Part shown: positions 1-10,037 of the stretch, one piece after another
Layout of the letters: each line of letters opens with the position of its first letter
How positions within the stretch are numbered: the stretch's first letter is position 1
Assembly (NCBI RefSeq): GCF_040954835.1
Contig: NC_090711.1
Location: 2,549,501-2,613,500 of the forward strand
Direction of reading: 5' to 3'
DNA: 64,000 nt
Source: Lepisosteus oculatus
Taxonomy: Eukaryota > Chordata > Actinopteri > Semionotiformes > Lepisosteidae
Notes under the pieces: generated by a model
What the model was told of the DNA's origin: nothing
What the model saw: the letters and a program-made list of their open reading frames with translations, nothing else
The model's database searches: none
Translations under genes and position numbers: made by a program

Positions 1-568
1 GACATTGCTCTCAGGGCTGTTGAAACAATTGTAAGTTGTGGAAAATGTGATGTTGTTATTCTCTTTCATAAATCATTGATTTCCAGAGCCTCTACTTTAA
101 GTATTAATGCAGCTAGACAAGTTATCCAATTAATATTACCTCAATGGTATCTTGTAAAGTACTCACATTTCAATTCATACTTTAGCCTACAGGAAGAAGT
201 TCTGCATTAAAGCTTTGAAAAACACCTTTTTGGACCACGTCAGGGGCAGCTCTGGGCACTGGCGTGGTTCCAGATCTGGAGGGCTGGTGTGTCTGCAGAT
301 TCTCCAGGTCTCTTTAAAGCAGCAGCTCCCGAAGAGCTGGGAAACCTACCTAACTGGTCTAATTAAGACAATAATGAGCTGATTCAGGTTGTTTCTGCAG
401 ATATGTTTCCTAATTTCTATAGGATTTATTGAAAGTGTTGTACTGAAATTTAATTGGGAGTTTACCTGGAAGTAAAACAAAACCAGAAAGAAAAAAAAAA
501 ACAGTTTAAGAGAACCAGTTCTCCCACACTCAACCAGCAGTAATGTCTTGTGCTCTTTATTCCTCCAG
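1..568. other. Upstream noncoding DNA, probable intron before the first Gly-rich gene
   Basis: No coding exon could be supported here. The stretch is AT-rich and ends in a pyrimidine-rich tract with a splice acceptor (cctccag, AG at 567-568) directly before the start codon of the next gene. It is therefore read as the intron following an unseen noncoding first exon. A run of A lies near 490-502. Confidence 0.4.
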
Positions 569-573
569 AGAAG

Positions 574-1242
574 ATGGCGCAGTATCAGTTCTGGAGACAA
601 AGGATGGAGATGCTGGAAAGGAAGAGACAAGCCCAGATGTTTGCGTTAATGCCAGGAGTCCATCCTTCGCCCTTCCTTTACCACAGCCCACTTTACAATG
701 CAGTTCATAACCCATGGTGCATGCCAGCTCATAACCCATGGTGCATGCCAGCTCATAACCCATGGTGCATGCCAGCTCATAACCCCCAAATGATGCGAGG
801 TGCCCAGAAGCCAGTGATGAAGGGCAACAAACTCCCTGCCTACAAGAAGAAGAACCCTGGAAACACAGGTGTCAAAGTCTGTACTAAAGTTCTCAAGAAC
901 TGCCTCAAGATGACAGGGTCAACGAATTATGGAAATCATGGTGGGGGGGGGCCTGACGCCAGTGCTGTTGCCGGAGGCGTTAGTGGATTCGGTGGAGATC
1001 TTGGTGGGTTTGATGGAGGTGTTGGTGGGTTCGGTGGAGATATGGGTGGGTTCGGTGGAGATATGGGTGGGTTTGATGGAGGTGTTGGTGGGTTCGGTGG
1101 AGATATGGGTGGGTTCGGTGGAGATATGGGTGGGTTTCTTGGAGGTGTTGGTGGGTTCGGTGGAGATATGGGTGGGTTCGGTGGAGACCTTGGTGGGTTT
1201 GGTGGAGATCTTGGTGGATGTCTTGATTTCGGCGGGTTTTAA
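574..1242 (+). CDS. Gly/Asp/Phe-rich repeat protein of unknown function (single coding exon)
   Basis: A predicted 222-residue protein that I do not recognise. The ATG at 574 is the first in its frame, sits in good context (aagATGG) and lies six bases after a splice acceptor, so the coding region appears to occupy one exon after a noncoding exon. The N-terminus is polar and charged (MAQYQFWRQRMEMLERKRQ). Residues about 45-70 carry three copies of an eight-residue unit, HNPWCMPA, encoded by perfect 24-bp repeats. A basic linker follows (KLPAYKKKNPG, then KVCTKVLKNCLK). The C-terminal ~90 residues are repeats of GGFGGDMGGF and GGFDGGVGGF ending in a short Cys-containing tail (GGCLDFGGF). There is no obvious signal peptide or membrane segment. 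The opposite-strand frame through the repeats is also open, but only because the repeat lacks stops. The layout resembles the gene at 5524-5982, suggesting distant tandem paralogues. Function is not inferred. Confidence 0.6.
   Translation: MAQYQFWRQRMEMLERKRQAQMFALMPGVHPSPFLYHSPLYNAVHNPWCMPAHNPWCMPAHNPWCMPAHNPQMMRGAQKPVMKGNKLPAYKKKNPGNTGVKVCTKVLKNCLKMTGSTNYGNHGGGGPDASAVAGGVSGFGGDLGGFDGGVGGFGGDMGGFGGDMGGFDGGVGGFGGDMGGFGGDMGGFLGGVGGFGGDMGGFGGDLGGFGGDLGGCLDFGGF
697..785 (+). repeat. 24-bp tandem repeat inside the coding exon
   Basis: About three and a half copies of a 24-bp unit (cataacccatggtgcatgcc plus agct) lie in frame and encode the HNPWCMPA octapeptide. The copies are nearly identical at DNA level, so the array expanded recently and may vary in length between individuals. 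Confidence 0.85.
970..1240 (+). repeat. Gly-rich coding minisatellite
   Basis: Imperfect tandem units built from ggtgggttcggtggagatat and variants with tttgatggaggtgtt encode the GGFGGD(M/L) and GGFDGGV modules. The units are multiples of three, so copy changes keep the frame. Confidence 0.8.
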
Positions 1243-2065
1243 AGAAAGTCAGATAAATGTGCAGTTGACAGACATTGTACTGAATAATTCTGGATAATGG
1301 GCATGCTGTGTGTTTTTCATTTTCAAAAAATATTATTCTTCTCAGGATAATTAGAGGATCGATAGGTCTGGAGATATTATACCTTTTCTTGTTTGATATA
1401 TAATAATAGCTTAGACTAATATAGCACTTTTCTGAACACTCCACTCAAAGCTTTTTACAGATAATAGGGACTCCCCTCCACCCCCACCAGTGTGCAGCCC
1501 CACCTGGATGATGCGATAGCAGCCATAGTGCGCCAGTCCACTCCCCACACACCAGCTCTCAGTGGGGAGGGGAGCAGAGTAATGAAGTTCATAGATGGGG
1601 ATAATTAGAAGGCCGTGATTGGTAAGGGCCAATGGGAAATAGGAAATTTGGTCAGGACAATGGTGTTACACCCCTATGTATATGAAGGAAATGAAAGAAT
1701 TAAGAGCATGGTGAATTCAAAATGCTCCTACACTAAATAAGAACAAAACCATTTAGAAAATCTGTAAATTTTGACCAAATCTATTTAATATTTCTGGTGC
1801 TGCACTAGATTTGAGATACATGAAGAATTTTCTTAGAATGGTTCTCTTTCTTATGTATTTAAAAGTGTGGTAAACACTAGAAATGGAAGGCTCTCTGGAT
1901 CACATCCTGTATCTCCACTATCTTCATTTTGTGCCTATCTCTTTTATGTTTCATGAATGCACGCACAACAGAAAGCAAAGTTACTGTAATCTATTGTAAT
2001 CCGACTTGTAAAGTGCCTTCTGGTGCTGTTTACTGTAAGGATTTACCCAATAAAAATAAAACTGG
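1243..2065 (+). other. 3' UTR of the first Gly-rich gene, carrying a repeat insertion
   Basis: There is no further coding signal after the stop at 1240-1242. Two AATAAA signals at 2049-2054 and 2055-2060 fit the end of a long 3' UTR. The interval contains the interspersed repeat at about 1400-1670. Confidence 0.45.
1400..1672 (-). repeat. Interspersed repeat (fish repeat family, reverse orientation)
   Basis: The stretch runs from a 'tatagcactttt' start through 'agtgcgccagtcc' and 'ggccgtgattggtaagggcc' to 'gacaatggtgttacacccc'. I recognise this wording from a repeat found many times in fish genomes. Fragments of what looks like the same family in the other orientation occur near 28440-28650 and 34070-34290. 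The repeat class was not determined. Confidence 0.6.
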
Positions 2066-2261
2066 ATTGACTATGCATGAAAATTGCAATTGTTTTTTTT
2101 ATCACCATGTAATGTCACAATATGTAGCTGTTTGATCACATTTTAGTGTTCCAAACTTCAACAGCACCTGCAAGGAGCAAAGTGGCAAATGAAACAGGTG
2201 TAACAAGAAAATCACCCGACTATTAGTTGTGTTTTTACACTAGAAAAATGTCGTCCAGCTG

Positions 2262-2432
2262 TGCATCTTACCCAACAAGAGGGGGTGACTTTGTGGAGCA
2301 GTGGTTCGCACTGCTGCCTTTCAGCTCTGGGGCACTGGTTTCAATGGGGCGCTGTCTGTGTGGAGTTTGTATGTTCTCCCCGTGTTTATGCAACTTTCCT
2401 CCCACAGTCCAAAGGTTAGTGGGAGTGTAGAC
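2262..2432 (+). repeat. SINE-like repeat (tRNA-related fish SINE tail type)
   Basis: Contains 'gtggagcagtggttcgcact' and 'ctgtctgtgtggagtttgta' followed by 'tcctcccacagtccaaaggt', the signature of a widespread fish SINE/V-SINE-like repeat. Related copies lie at 61735-62160 (same strand) and 43925-44235 (opposite strand). Confidence 0.7.
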
Positions 2433-2454
2433 CGAGCTACCCAGCCATGTTGAT

Positions 2455-2570
2455 GAAGCAATAAAACCTGACTTCTTTCAGGAAACAGTTAGACGAGATC
2501 TTTTGGGATGAATTAGCTACTAAACGCCAAACGAGCTAGATGAGCTCTTTTTACGTTCTTAAAAGCCACC
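2455..2570 (+). repeat. Interspersed repeat fragment
   Basis: The phrase 'ggatgaattagctactaaac' then 'caaacgagctagatgagctc' matches the 3' end of a repeat common in fish genomes. Short, degenerate copy with no coding capacity. Confidence 0.45.
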
Positions 2571-2671
2571 AGCAGTCTGGCGTTTGAAAACTATAACACA
2601 TTAGGGTAAGACCTTAACACTTTCCTAAAGACTAACCTAAACCTGAAGACTTTCCCACAACATGTTTGTTT

Positions 2672-2850
2672 CAGACGCACGCAGTTATGGAAGGCAGTAA
2701 AAACCGACCCTTGTATTCGAAGGAACCTGCAAACTGCGATACTGAAGTCTGTCGGAAGATGGAGTTGGATTCACAGGGCAATGACTGCGGTCGTGGTCAA
2801 GTTTTTTCTCGGAGGTAAACGGAAAATCAGACGCCACAGCCAGCTGCAAG
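2672..2850 (+). other. Candidate orphan exon
   Basis: A good splice acceptor (gtttgtttcag, AG at about 2670-2671) is followed by an open stretch and a strong donor (caag|gtacgt, GT at 2851). A weaker donor (cggag|gtaaac) lies about 35 bases earlier. Two frames are open. One starts MEGSKNRPLYSKEPANC and must leave by the earlier donor. The other starts at 2781 (MTAVVVKFFLGGKRKIRRHS) and leaves by the strong donor in phase 1. The phase-1 exit would fit the first certain C20orf96 exon at 10038, but that intron would enclose a whole gene. It may instead be a 5' noncoding exon or a chance signal. Confidence 0.3.
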
Positions 2851-2859
2851 GTACGTCTT

Positions 2860-3555
2860 AGTTCTTCTACTTCAACGGGTCAGTAATTGTTGAAATATCA
2901 GTATCCTTCTCTAGCCGGTTAAATTTTAGTGACGAGATTACACCACAGAGAGTCGGCACGATGCATAGATTATTTAGAACTTTGTTTTTCCAGTGTTTAA
3001 AAATGGGGAATGTGAAGAGCGGAAATTACGGTTTTACTTTGATATTTTAAATGAGGTTCTTGAAGCAACACAATGTATTCATGATTTTCTGACTGTGGTC
3101 GTTTGCACGGTGAACTTAAACCAAGTGAAAATAATTCTTAAATATTTAAAGGTTATCCCTTAAGACCAGCCTAACAACTTCATCTTCTACTTTAAATTTT
3201 ACTTCTAATTTTGGGGGGAGGTGGGGTCAGTGAAAAGTCTTATATATGTTATAAGTCCATATGATTCTTACACGATGGTGAGAATAAGCCGTTCCTGCAC
3301 TTATCTAAGAGTGGAAACAAAACATTATGAATACTGAGTCTGAGAAGAACTCATTTATTCCTCTACACATCTCCAAGGCAAATTGAAGATTTGCTATTGA
3401 AATGCAGTGCAACAGCGCCCCCTATGGCTTGCCTGGTGTATCTGCACCTTCAGTGTTGTCACCGGGAGAGCCTGAGGCCTCCTTTATCAATTCAATTGAG
3501 TTAGTAATGTATTGAATTATGGGGCCGCACCAAAGGTTACAGATAAGAGGAGGCC
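2860..3555. other. Noncoding AT-rich stretch
   Basis: No exon, RNA gene or clear repeat is visible apart from short homopolymer runs. Confidence 0.4.
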
Positions 3556-3559
3556 TTTC

Positions 3560-4225
3560 AGCCAGAGAGTTTCTTTCTTTGCGCTGGGCTATTAATTTTT
3601 TCAGACCATTTTTATAGTTCCAACCCCAACATAAGAGTTTGAAACAGGAAACGTTAATCAAACTAAACCCCACGTGACAGGAAGCAGGATGAAATTCTCT
3701 GGTTGAAAAAAAGGATTTCATCCATTATTTCCCTGAAGCCAGAACAACTGATGACATGTTCACAGACTGGGTGGGTTGTTCCACACTCCCACAACCCTTT
3801 GTGTAAAGATGTGCCTTCTGATCTCCATTTTCAATTGAAGCTCATTGTGTTGTAGGCACTGTGAGGCCCACAGAGTAAAAATGGCTCTGATCTTGGGCTC
3901 CCAAATCAGGAGCTCCTTGTCCAGAATCCAGCAGATTTTCTCTGTCTCTTCAGTCATCAACAGCTTTGGGCTGTGGAGGGATCAAAGGCTCCATTTAACC
4001 CTAAACTGGTTTAACTCCATGCGTCACCCAGGGGAGGAGCTGTTTATAACATCAGACAATGAAAGTCTGCACATTTCTGGACCCCAGTGATCGGAGCCAG
4101 AGCTCTTATGTTGGTGTTGGAACTATAAAAGTTCCTGCATTTGATTTTAATGTTGTCTTCACACGGTAACGTGCCTCTGAAAAAATTAATAGCCCAGAGC
4201 AAAGAAAGAAACTCTCTGGTTGAAC
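3560..4225. repeat. Inverted pair of repeat segments
   Basis: The left segment (about 3562-3640; agagagtttctttctttgcg, then attaattttttcagacc and atagttccaaccccaacataag) reappears as its reverse complement at about 4103-4222. The right copy carries an extra block of roughly 49 bases between its TATAAAAG and GAAAAAATTAATAG parts. Between them, 3770-3975 is a further repeat containing 'ttccacactcccacaaccct' and 'tgtgtaaagatgtgcct', also seen at 8550-8800. It could be a rearranged element or two independent insertions. Confidence 0.55.
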
Positions 4226-4551
4226 TGGCATCCCGCCCAGTGGGAAAGTGCCGGAGCCGCTGGAGATCCAGGAGACACAGAGTCCCTTCAGGCACTTTAG
4301 CTGAGAGCCCTGGGCTGAATTCTTGCACGGCGAGGCTGAAACCTGCCAACCTGGTTTCCCTGCTCGCAGGTCTGAGAACCATTGTCACGTCACTGCTGAG
4401 AAACGCAGAGACATGTCAGGAATGCCCTGTCCCCAACCGAACAAAAATGTCACCAGATTGGTGCAGTTAAATTGTAGATCTTCGTGGATACAGACCATAT
4501 GCTTGGCTTTATGGTGTTTCAACAGAATGCTAGGCTGATGCTGTGCCTATG

Positions 4552-4680
4552 TTCAATTCAGTTCAAGTCAGTTCATTTTTATATAGTGTCTTTCACAACA
4601 AGGTTGCCCCAAGGTGCTTAACAAAGCAAGTGACCATACATAGATGCTCATAGGATATGGTGAGCTTCTTTTGTAAGGAC
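4552..4680 (+). repeat. Interspersed repeat fragment
   Basis: The phrases 'tttatatagtgtctttcaca' and 'aaggttgccccaaggtgctt' are typical of a repeat family widely scattered in fish genomes. Fragment only. Confidence 0.45.
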
Positions 4681-5523
4681 TCGTCTGGCTGGGGGGCCAG
4701 ATTTCCAGGCCCTTTCAACAGGGATCCCCGAAACTAGACGTTATACATATAAAACTGTCTCTGTTGATGTTGTGAACTAAACAGTAAATAACGGTCTGTT
4801 AAGCACTGTGTCACGGTGGCTGATTGAGAAGTGGCAGCGCTGTGTTGTAGTTGTGTCTCATATTGATAATTGTCCATAACAAATTGTCCCACAATCTCTT
4901 GGCTGGATTGACACTTGATTTAATGCTCACCTTCAGCTGGGATATAAATCAATGTGCATTTTCAAATTTGATCAATTACTCCATTAACTAGTCCATAGCT
5001 TTCATAAGAGCACAGCTGAGAGCTGGAAGATCTCATCTTTTGGTCTCTCTGTTATCTGGGGATCACAATCTCCCGTCGCCCCGTTCCGCAGACTCTTTGC
5101 CTGTGTGCATCCTGCTGTCCTGCTCCACAAGCACAGATCCACAGCTCCAGTTCGAATGCACGCTGATGTCATCTGGAAGCGTCTCAGATACACAATGAAA
5201 AATGTAAATATGCAGGCAGGGCACTCAGCCCCTGCCCCCCAACTCCAGGAAATGAAAGAAAGGAAACGACCAGGTTAGACTTGTTTGGCGCTCCCTGGCA
5301 ATGTGAACAGATTGAGTTTGTGAGCTACAGCTGAGTGCACAGAGCCGAGCAGACGTGACGGTCCCGGCAGATCAGACAGAGCCCTTCACGAGCGGTGAGG
5401 TCAAGCCTGCCTGGCTCAGCGTGCTCGTGTTGGGGAGATCCCGAGACGTTCCGGTGTTGTTATCCTCGTTGTCGTTGCTGTTGCAGCTCGTGCAGCCGAG
5501 TCCTGACCGGTGCCAGGGGAGAG

Positions 5524-5982
5524 ATGGGGGGTCAGTCCTCGAAGAAGAAGAGACAGCAGGAGAGGAAGAAGAAGGGGCAGCACAAACCCTACCATGGACA
5601 TGACCTCTTCACCAGCCGGGGGGTGAAGGACATAGTCAGTGGAGATGGAGACTGGAGTGGGGGAGACGATGGAGGAGGACACTGGGGGGGAGACGATGGA
5701 GGAGGACACTGTGGTGGGGGAGACGATGGAGGAGGACACTGGGGGGGAGACGATGGAGGAGGACACTGTGGAGGGGGAGACAATGGAGGGGGACACTGTG
5801 GTGGGGGAGATGATGGAGGGGGAGATTACTTTGGAGGGGGACACTGTGGAGGGGGAGATGACTTTGGAGGGGGAGGCTGGAGTGGGGGTGACTGTGGAGG
5901 GGGAGACTGGGGTGGGGGAGACTGTGGAGGGGGAGACTGGGGTGGGGGAGACTGTGGAGGGGGAGACTGTGGGGGTGACTGA
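5524..5982 (+). CDS. Gly/Asp/His/Cys-rich repeat protein with N-myristoylation-like start
   Basis: A predicted 152-residue protein that I do not recognise. I chose the ATG at 5524 over an in-frame ATG at 5395 because a splice acceptor falls between them, the context is good (gagATGG), and the resulting N-terminus MGGQSSKKKR has the classic form for N-myristoylation (Gly at 2, Ser at 6) followed by Lys, as in membrane-anchored proteins such as Src or MARCKS. Residues about 8-20 are strongly basic, then a short unique segment (HGHDLFTSRGVKDIVSG). From about residue 42 the chain is only GGGDDGGGHW/GGGHC and GGGDCGGGDW units, so Gly, Asp, His, Cys and Trp make up nearly all of it. Regularly spaced Asp, His and Cys could bind metal, but no known site is recognisable. 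There is no signal peptide or membrane segment. Antisense frames are also open through the repeat and were rejected. Confidence 0.6.
   Translation: MGGQSSKKKRQQERKKKGQHKPYHGHDLFTSRGVKDIVSGDGDWSGGDDGGGHWGGDDGGGHCGGGDDGGGHWGGDDGGGHCGGGDNGGGHCGGGDDGGGDYFGGGHCGGGDDFGGGGWSGGDCGGGDWGGGDCGGGDWGGGDCGGGDCGGD
5650..5975 (+). repeat. Coding minisatellite (gga ggg gga gac type)
   Basis: Purine-rich tandem units such as 'gggggagacgatggaggagg' plus 'acac', and later 'tgtggagggggagactgggg', repeat in multiples of three. The coding strand is almost free of pyrimidine runs, so this is a strong purine/pyrimidine asymmetry with possible G-quadruplex or triplex potential. Confidence 0.8.
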
Positions 5983-7406
5983 CCACCCAGTAGGACCTAA
6001 GCAGACTGTGCTGGAGTGGAGGACCATGGCCCTGAAATTTGCTGTAGGACTTCGCTAAGTTTTTTTTTTTACTTTGCTGTTTTCTTCAGCCTTTGAAGGT
6101 GTGTTTAATTTTGGGTGGCAGAAATGTTACTCATTGCTGGAATGTCTGTACATCATGTCTGTAAAATAAGAGATTCCCCAGGTTTTAATCCAGAAGTATC
6201 TGGAGTGTAGTCGGGCTTTTTAGCGAATCGTTTTGGGGAGTGGGGGGGGAGGTGTGTTTTGACTAATGCTTGCAATTCTTTTTAGATTTCTAGAAACCAA
6301 GATACCAATTTCTAATTAATTTATGTTTTTTATGTAATTATACTTTATTTGCTGTTGAAGGTGTGGTGGGCCAAATACATACCTGTTGCAAGGTATAGAT
6401 TATTTTCCAGACATGGATCACAGATTGAGATTGTTTTGTTGTGGGTTTGAGGCACAACTGAAATGATGTTGAAATGAAAACTTTACTGCCGGACATTTTT
6501 AGAAAATGTATCAAGCGCTGTTAATGTTTTGATCCTGTACGTTGCTAAACATTTGTACATTCACTCTTTCAGTTGAGAAAAATCTTACCAACTCATTCTA
6601 TTGGGGTCTTAAAAAGCCCTATTCTCACTTGGAATTTAAGGTTTTGATATGATTAAGATCTGGGATATTATGTTGAATCCTCATGGATATGTACATCATT
6701 GTAAGAGTTCCCGCAGAGCCTTTTAACACAATAAGGCAGAGTATTATGGAAAAACTGCTTATTTTGTACACTGGTCCATACCTTGTATTTTAGATTAAAA
6801 TGTTTATGAGTGTTAAATAAATGTATTTCACTGTTATTGAGTACAGCACATTCTTTTCTTCATTTACAATTGTCAATATTACCGTGAATTAAATTCCACC
6901 ATTATATGCAATAAAGACTTTCACCTTTTGATTATGTTGGAGACTTTGCTCTGGTTCCTCTGCGTTCACTGCGTTCATATACCTTTCAATCGAGGAATAG
7001 GGCGTTTTCGCCAAACTCCATGTGTAAAAAAAAAACAAAACAAAAACAGGAATGTTTCATTTGAGCCGGCCTGGGTCGGAAATACATCGTTACGCTTCAC
7101 CCCGTGCTCTAATGTCTAATTTATCAGTGTTCAGGAGTGCTCGGTTTTTGTGCGCGATCTGATGGTGTTAATGAACACTTTAGGTTCGCCCTAGGAGACG
7201 CTCATCGCCTCCGGTTCTGGACGTTTAGGTGACGAATACTGTCATTAATTGAATAATTATCGGTAGCAACCAGCTGCCTCTTGGAAACTGTGGCTGCACA
7301 GTAATTAGTCTGCCCAGGACTCTTGACCACGGGCTGCAGGAGCGGAGCGCCGCCTCGGGCTTTCTGCAAACTGGCCAGCAGGCGGCAGTCGCGGGCTGAT
7401 GAGCCG

Positions 7407-7430
7407 AGGGCTGGTTGCTATGGTAAACAA
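7407..7430 (+). promoter_or_regulatory. RFX X-box-like site in the likely C20orf96 promoter
   Basis: GTTGCTATGGTAAAC at 7414-7428 resembles the RFX X-box (two half-sites like GTTGCC and GGCAAC around a short spacer), with one deviation in the right half. It lies just upstream of a possible noncoding first exon whose donor (aga|gtgagt) is at 7573. X-boxes mark genes of cilia, which would suit the coiled-coil gene downstream. A fortuitous match is possible. Confidence 0.4.
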
Positions 7431-8050
7431 GCAGAGGTCGGAGACATGAAGGAGCTGAAACTTGAATCAGAAGGACGATTTAAAAACTTCCAGATTCGTG
7501 TTTTTTTTTTGTGCGTGTCGTAACGGGTTTTATAGATCAACTACTGCAGATAACAAATGTAGGCTTACAAGAGTGAGTACTGTGTTCCATGTTGTTTTAC
7601 TGCCATTCATTTCACTTTATAATTGTAATTCATAATTTACAATTGCACTTAATACATTCTCACGGGGTTTTGTTGGCTGTCCGCTGTTCTTGGTGAACTG
7701 TTGATTTCTGCAAAGACACTGCCTTGGTCCAGGAAAACATACAGGACTCCGGCGTGATTTCAGAGTTGCAACAGTCTTAGCCTGTCGTCAGTCTTTTGAC
7801 TGTCGTTTTAATTTTGGATAGAAAATCTTTTACACATCCATGTAATTTATTTTTGGACGACCGTGCCTTTAAAGTAACCCAAAGATTCCCCAGGGTTTAT
7901 TCTGAAAGCATGTACTGTATATTTAGGCTTTTTTACCACATTGTTTTGGTGAACAGCGGGAGGAAGGTGTTCTTGTTTTTAGTAGCCAATACACTGATTT
8001 TTAATCAACAGTTTTAATGTAATGACAAGTTTCTTTATTTGCCTTTGGAG

Positions 8051-8118
8051 GGTGATAAGTTATGGCTTCACCAACGAGCTGTCTTGTGAAGTCCCTACAG
8101 GAGGAGTTCAGGAATGCG
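8051..8118 (+). other. Candidate 5' exon of the C20orf96-like gene
   Basis: An acceptor (tttgcctttggag, AG at 8049-8050) and a strong donor (gcg|gtgagt at 8119) bound a 68-base segment. An ATG at 8062 gives MASPTSCLVKSLQEEFRNA, but that frame exits in phase 0, whereas the next certain exon (10038) needs phase 1. The +2 frame of this exon is open throughout and does exit in phase 1. The exon may therefore be partly noncoding, or another exon lies between. Confidence 0.35.
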
Positions 8119-8546
8119 GTGAGTATTCATTGGGCAGGACGCTGGACCGGAAGGCTGGGGGTTTCGTTTCCGGTTAGGGTGGTGTTGTTGATCGATGTGC
8201 TTCATTTCACCGGCTCCTCACTTCACACACCGCTGTATAAACGGTGTTCTAGGTCGTCATTGAACATGGAAATTTGCCATTAACTGGTAAAATAAAGGGA
8301 TTAATAATAATTCATGTATGATACCCATTTAAAAAAAAAAAAAAACACATTTTTAAAGAAATGTACTGTATTAGCCATTTTGCCCCTGCCCTGGCCTGAC
8401 ATCACCCAGGGAGGAAATGTGCTTCTCTGCTTTTCATTACTGCAGCCATTAACAGGAGTTAAGTACTGGAAAAGTTTTTTATTGATCTTTTTGTTGAAGA
8501 CCAATTAGAAACAATCGTCCAATGTGCTCGCAAACAGACGAAATAT

Positions 8547-9110
8547 GAGGAAAGGAAGGTTAGAAATAGGAGGAGGCCATATGACCCATTTGGCTTGTTT
8601 GGTCGGTAGTAGTAGCTAATTAATCTTAGGATCTTGTCCAGACATATCTTGAAAGAAGCCAGGGTGTCGGTTTCAACAACACGGTAGGTTAGCTTGCTCT
8701 AGACTTCAGGCAAAGTCTTTTTTTTTTTTTTAAAGAAAAGGTCTTCCCGTGCTTAATCTTAAAAGTGCTTCCCCCTCAGTTTCTTCTTGTGTCCTCCAGA
8801 GCTGGAGAACACCAGGAAGGCAGGGCGGGAACCGGGAACGCTGGAAATGAGAGAGAGTTCAAACAGGGCAGTCCCTTCAGAGACGCAGCTCTCTTCTTGG
8901 CTCAGTCTGTTCTTCTTATGTTATAAACCAGCGCGTCCTGCAGCAGGGGCGCTGGGGGCATGGGCCCTGCCGAATCATTCAGAACAACAGCGAAGCACAA
9001 GCCGGAGGGCCTCTGAGGGGAAACTGAGTGGAAGGGCATTTCAGGAAAAGGTTGTGGGGGTTTGGAACAAGCTAACCGGCCATGTGATTGAAGCTGATAC
9101 GTTGGTCTGA
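8547..9110. repeat. Repeat cluster (fragments in both orientations)
   Basis: 8550-8800 contains 'ggaggccatatgacccattt', 'gtttcaacaacacggtaggt' and 'ttcttcttgtgtcctccag', a family I know from fish genomes. 9040-9110 ('aaaaggttgtgggggtttgg' then 'aacaagctaaccggccatgt') looks like the same family reversed. Other pieces occur at 3770-3975 and 40690-40880. Confidence 0.5.
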
Positions 9111-10037
9111 AGCTGTTCGTCCCCATTGTAGATTGTTCAAAACAGACAGGTACACTAGGAGACATGTCAACAAGTGTGGAAATTAAGAGCAAGGATGTCC
9201 TCTGGGGGGTAGTGGGGTGAGTATGAGAAGGTCGTACCAGCTCATGTGTGGGCATGTGGGTTGGGCTGAACCGCCTAGGACTACAGCAGATGGGCGCGGC
9301 AGGACAGGGGAAGAAGCCGACCCGGAGGTCAAGGGACTCGTCCTGCGCCGCGATCCTCCCTGCCACCCATTCCCAGCCCGGCCGGCTGCCATCCCAGAAC
9401 CACCATGTCACGCCAGGAAGTGAACCGCCCACTGTCGCCCCCTGCTGATCGCCAGCAGCACACCCACACATCCGGTGAGATTTTACTCCAGAGCAGAGCC
9501 CCGGAGTCCTCTCAATAAAACCCATTCAGCATTAGATCATATAAAGTCAGTGGGTATTGAATTATACGTGCATAGCTGACTCAGGCATCACCGTTACACT
9601 TAAGGACAACTCATGGAGAAAGTTCAGGTATTTAAATGAAGTTGAACCCTAATATCGTAGAAATCATCAGTTATTATGCAGTAATAAAACCAACACGACA
9701 AAACAGGCTTTAACCCTGATTGCGCATGACTGTTTTCTAATCCGCTTTATGAAGATAACTTTAAGTGCAAGAATCGGTGGTTATAGAAGATTATTTTTTA
9801 ATGGAAAATGAGCTTCTCGTTAACAAGTAACAGAATGAGGACAATCAAATCAACCTCAGCCGGCTGAGGGCTAGTGCAGGCAATAACTTGCGTGACTGAG
9901 AATCGTGTCTGATGAATTGAGTCACAAACGACGAGCCTTGGATATATTTAGTTGTGAAAGAACTGAAGTCCACTAATAAAAAAAAAACAACAACCAATGA
10001 CTTAAGCGAGGACTTTGTGGCCGTTTTTATTTCCTAG

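Larger units (their letters stand above)
5487..6920 (+). other. Terminal exon of the second Gly-rich gene (transcribed span)
   Basis: A pyrimidine-rich tract with an acceptor (gttgctgttgcag, AG at 5485-5486) lies 37 bases upstream of the start codon. Poly(A) signals AATAAA occur at 6816-6821 and 6910-6915, giving a 3' UTR of roughly 0.85-0.93 kb. As in the first Gly-rich gene, all coding sequence is in the last exon. Confidence 0.5.

Noticed and set aside
980-1444. 154-codon minus-strand frame (HQTHPYLHRTH repeats)
   Set aside because: Exact shadow of the Gly-rich coding repeat; the repeat unit simply has no stop in this frame.
5416-6027. 203-codon minus-strand frame rich in Ser-Pro-Thr-Val
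   Set aside because: Shadow of the purine-rich minisatellite. The plus-strand frame has the better start, splice acceptor and poly(A) signals.
7446-7523. ATG at 7446 as the start of the C20orf96-like protein
   Set aside because: The frame reaches a stop before any usable donor; at most an upstream open frame.
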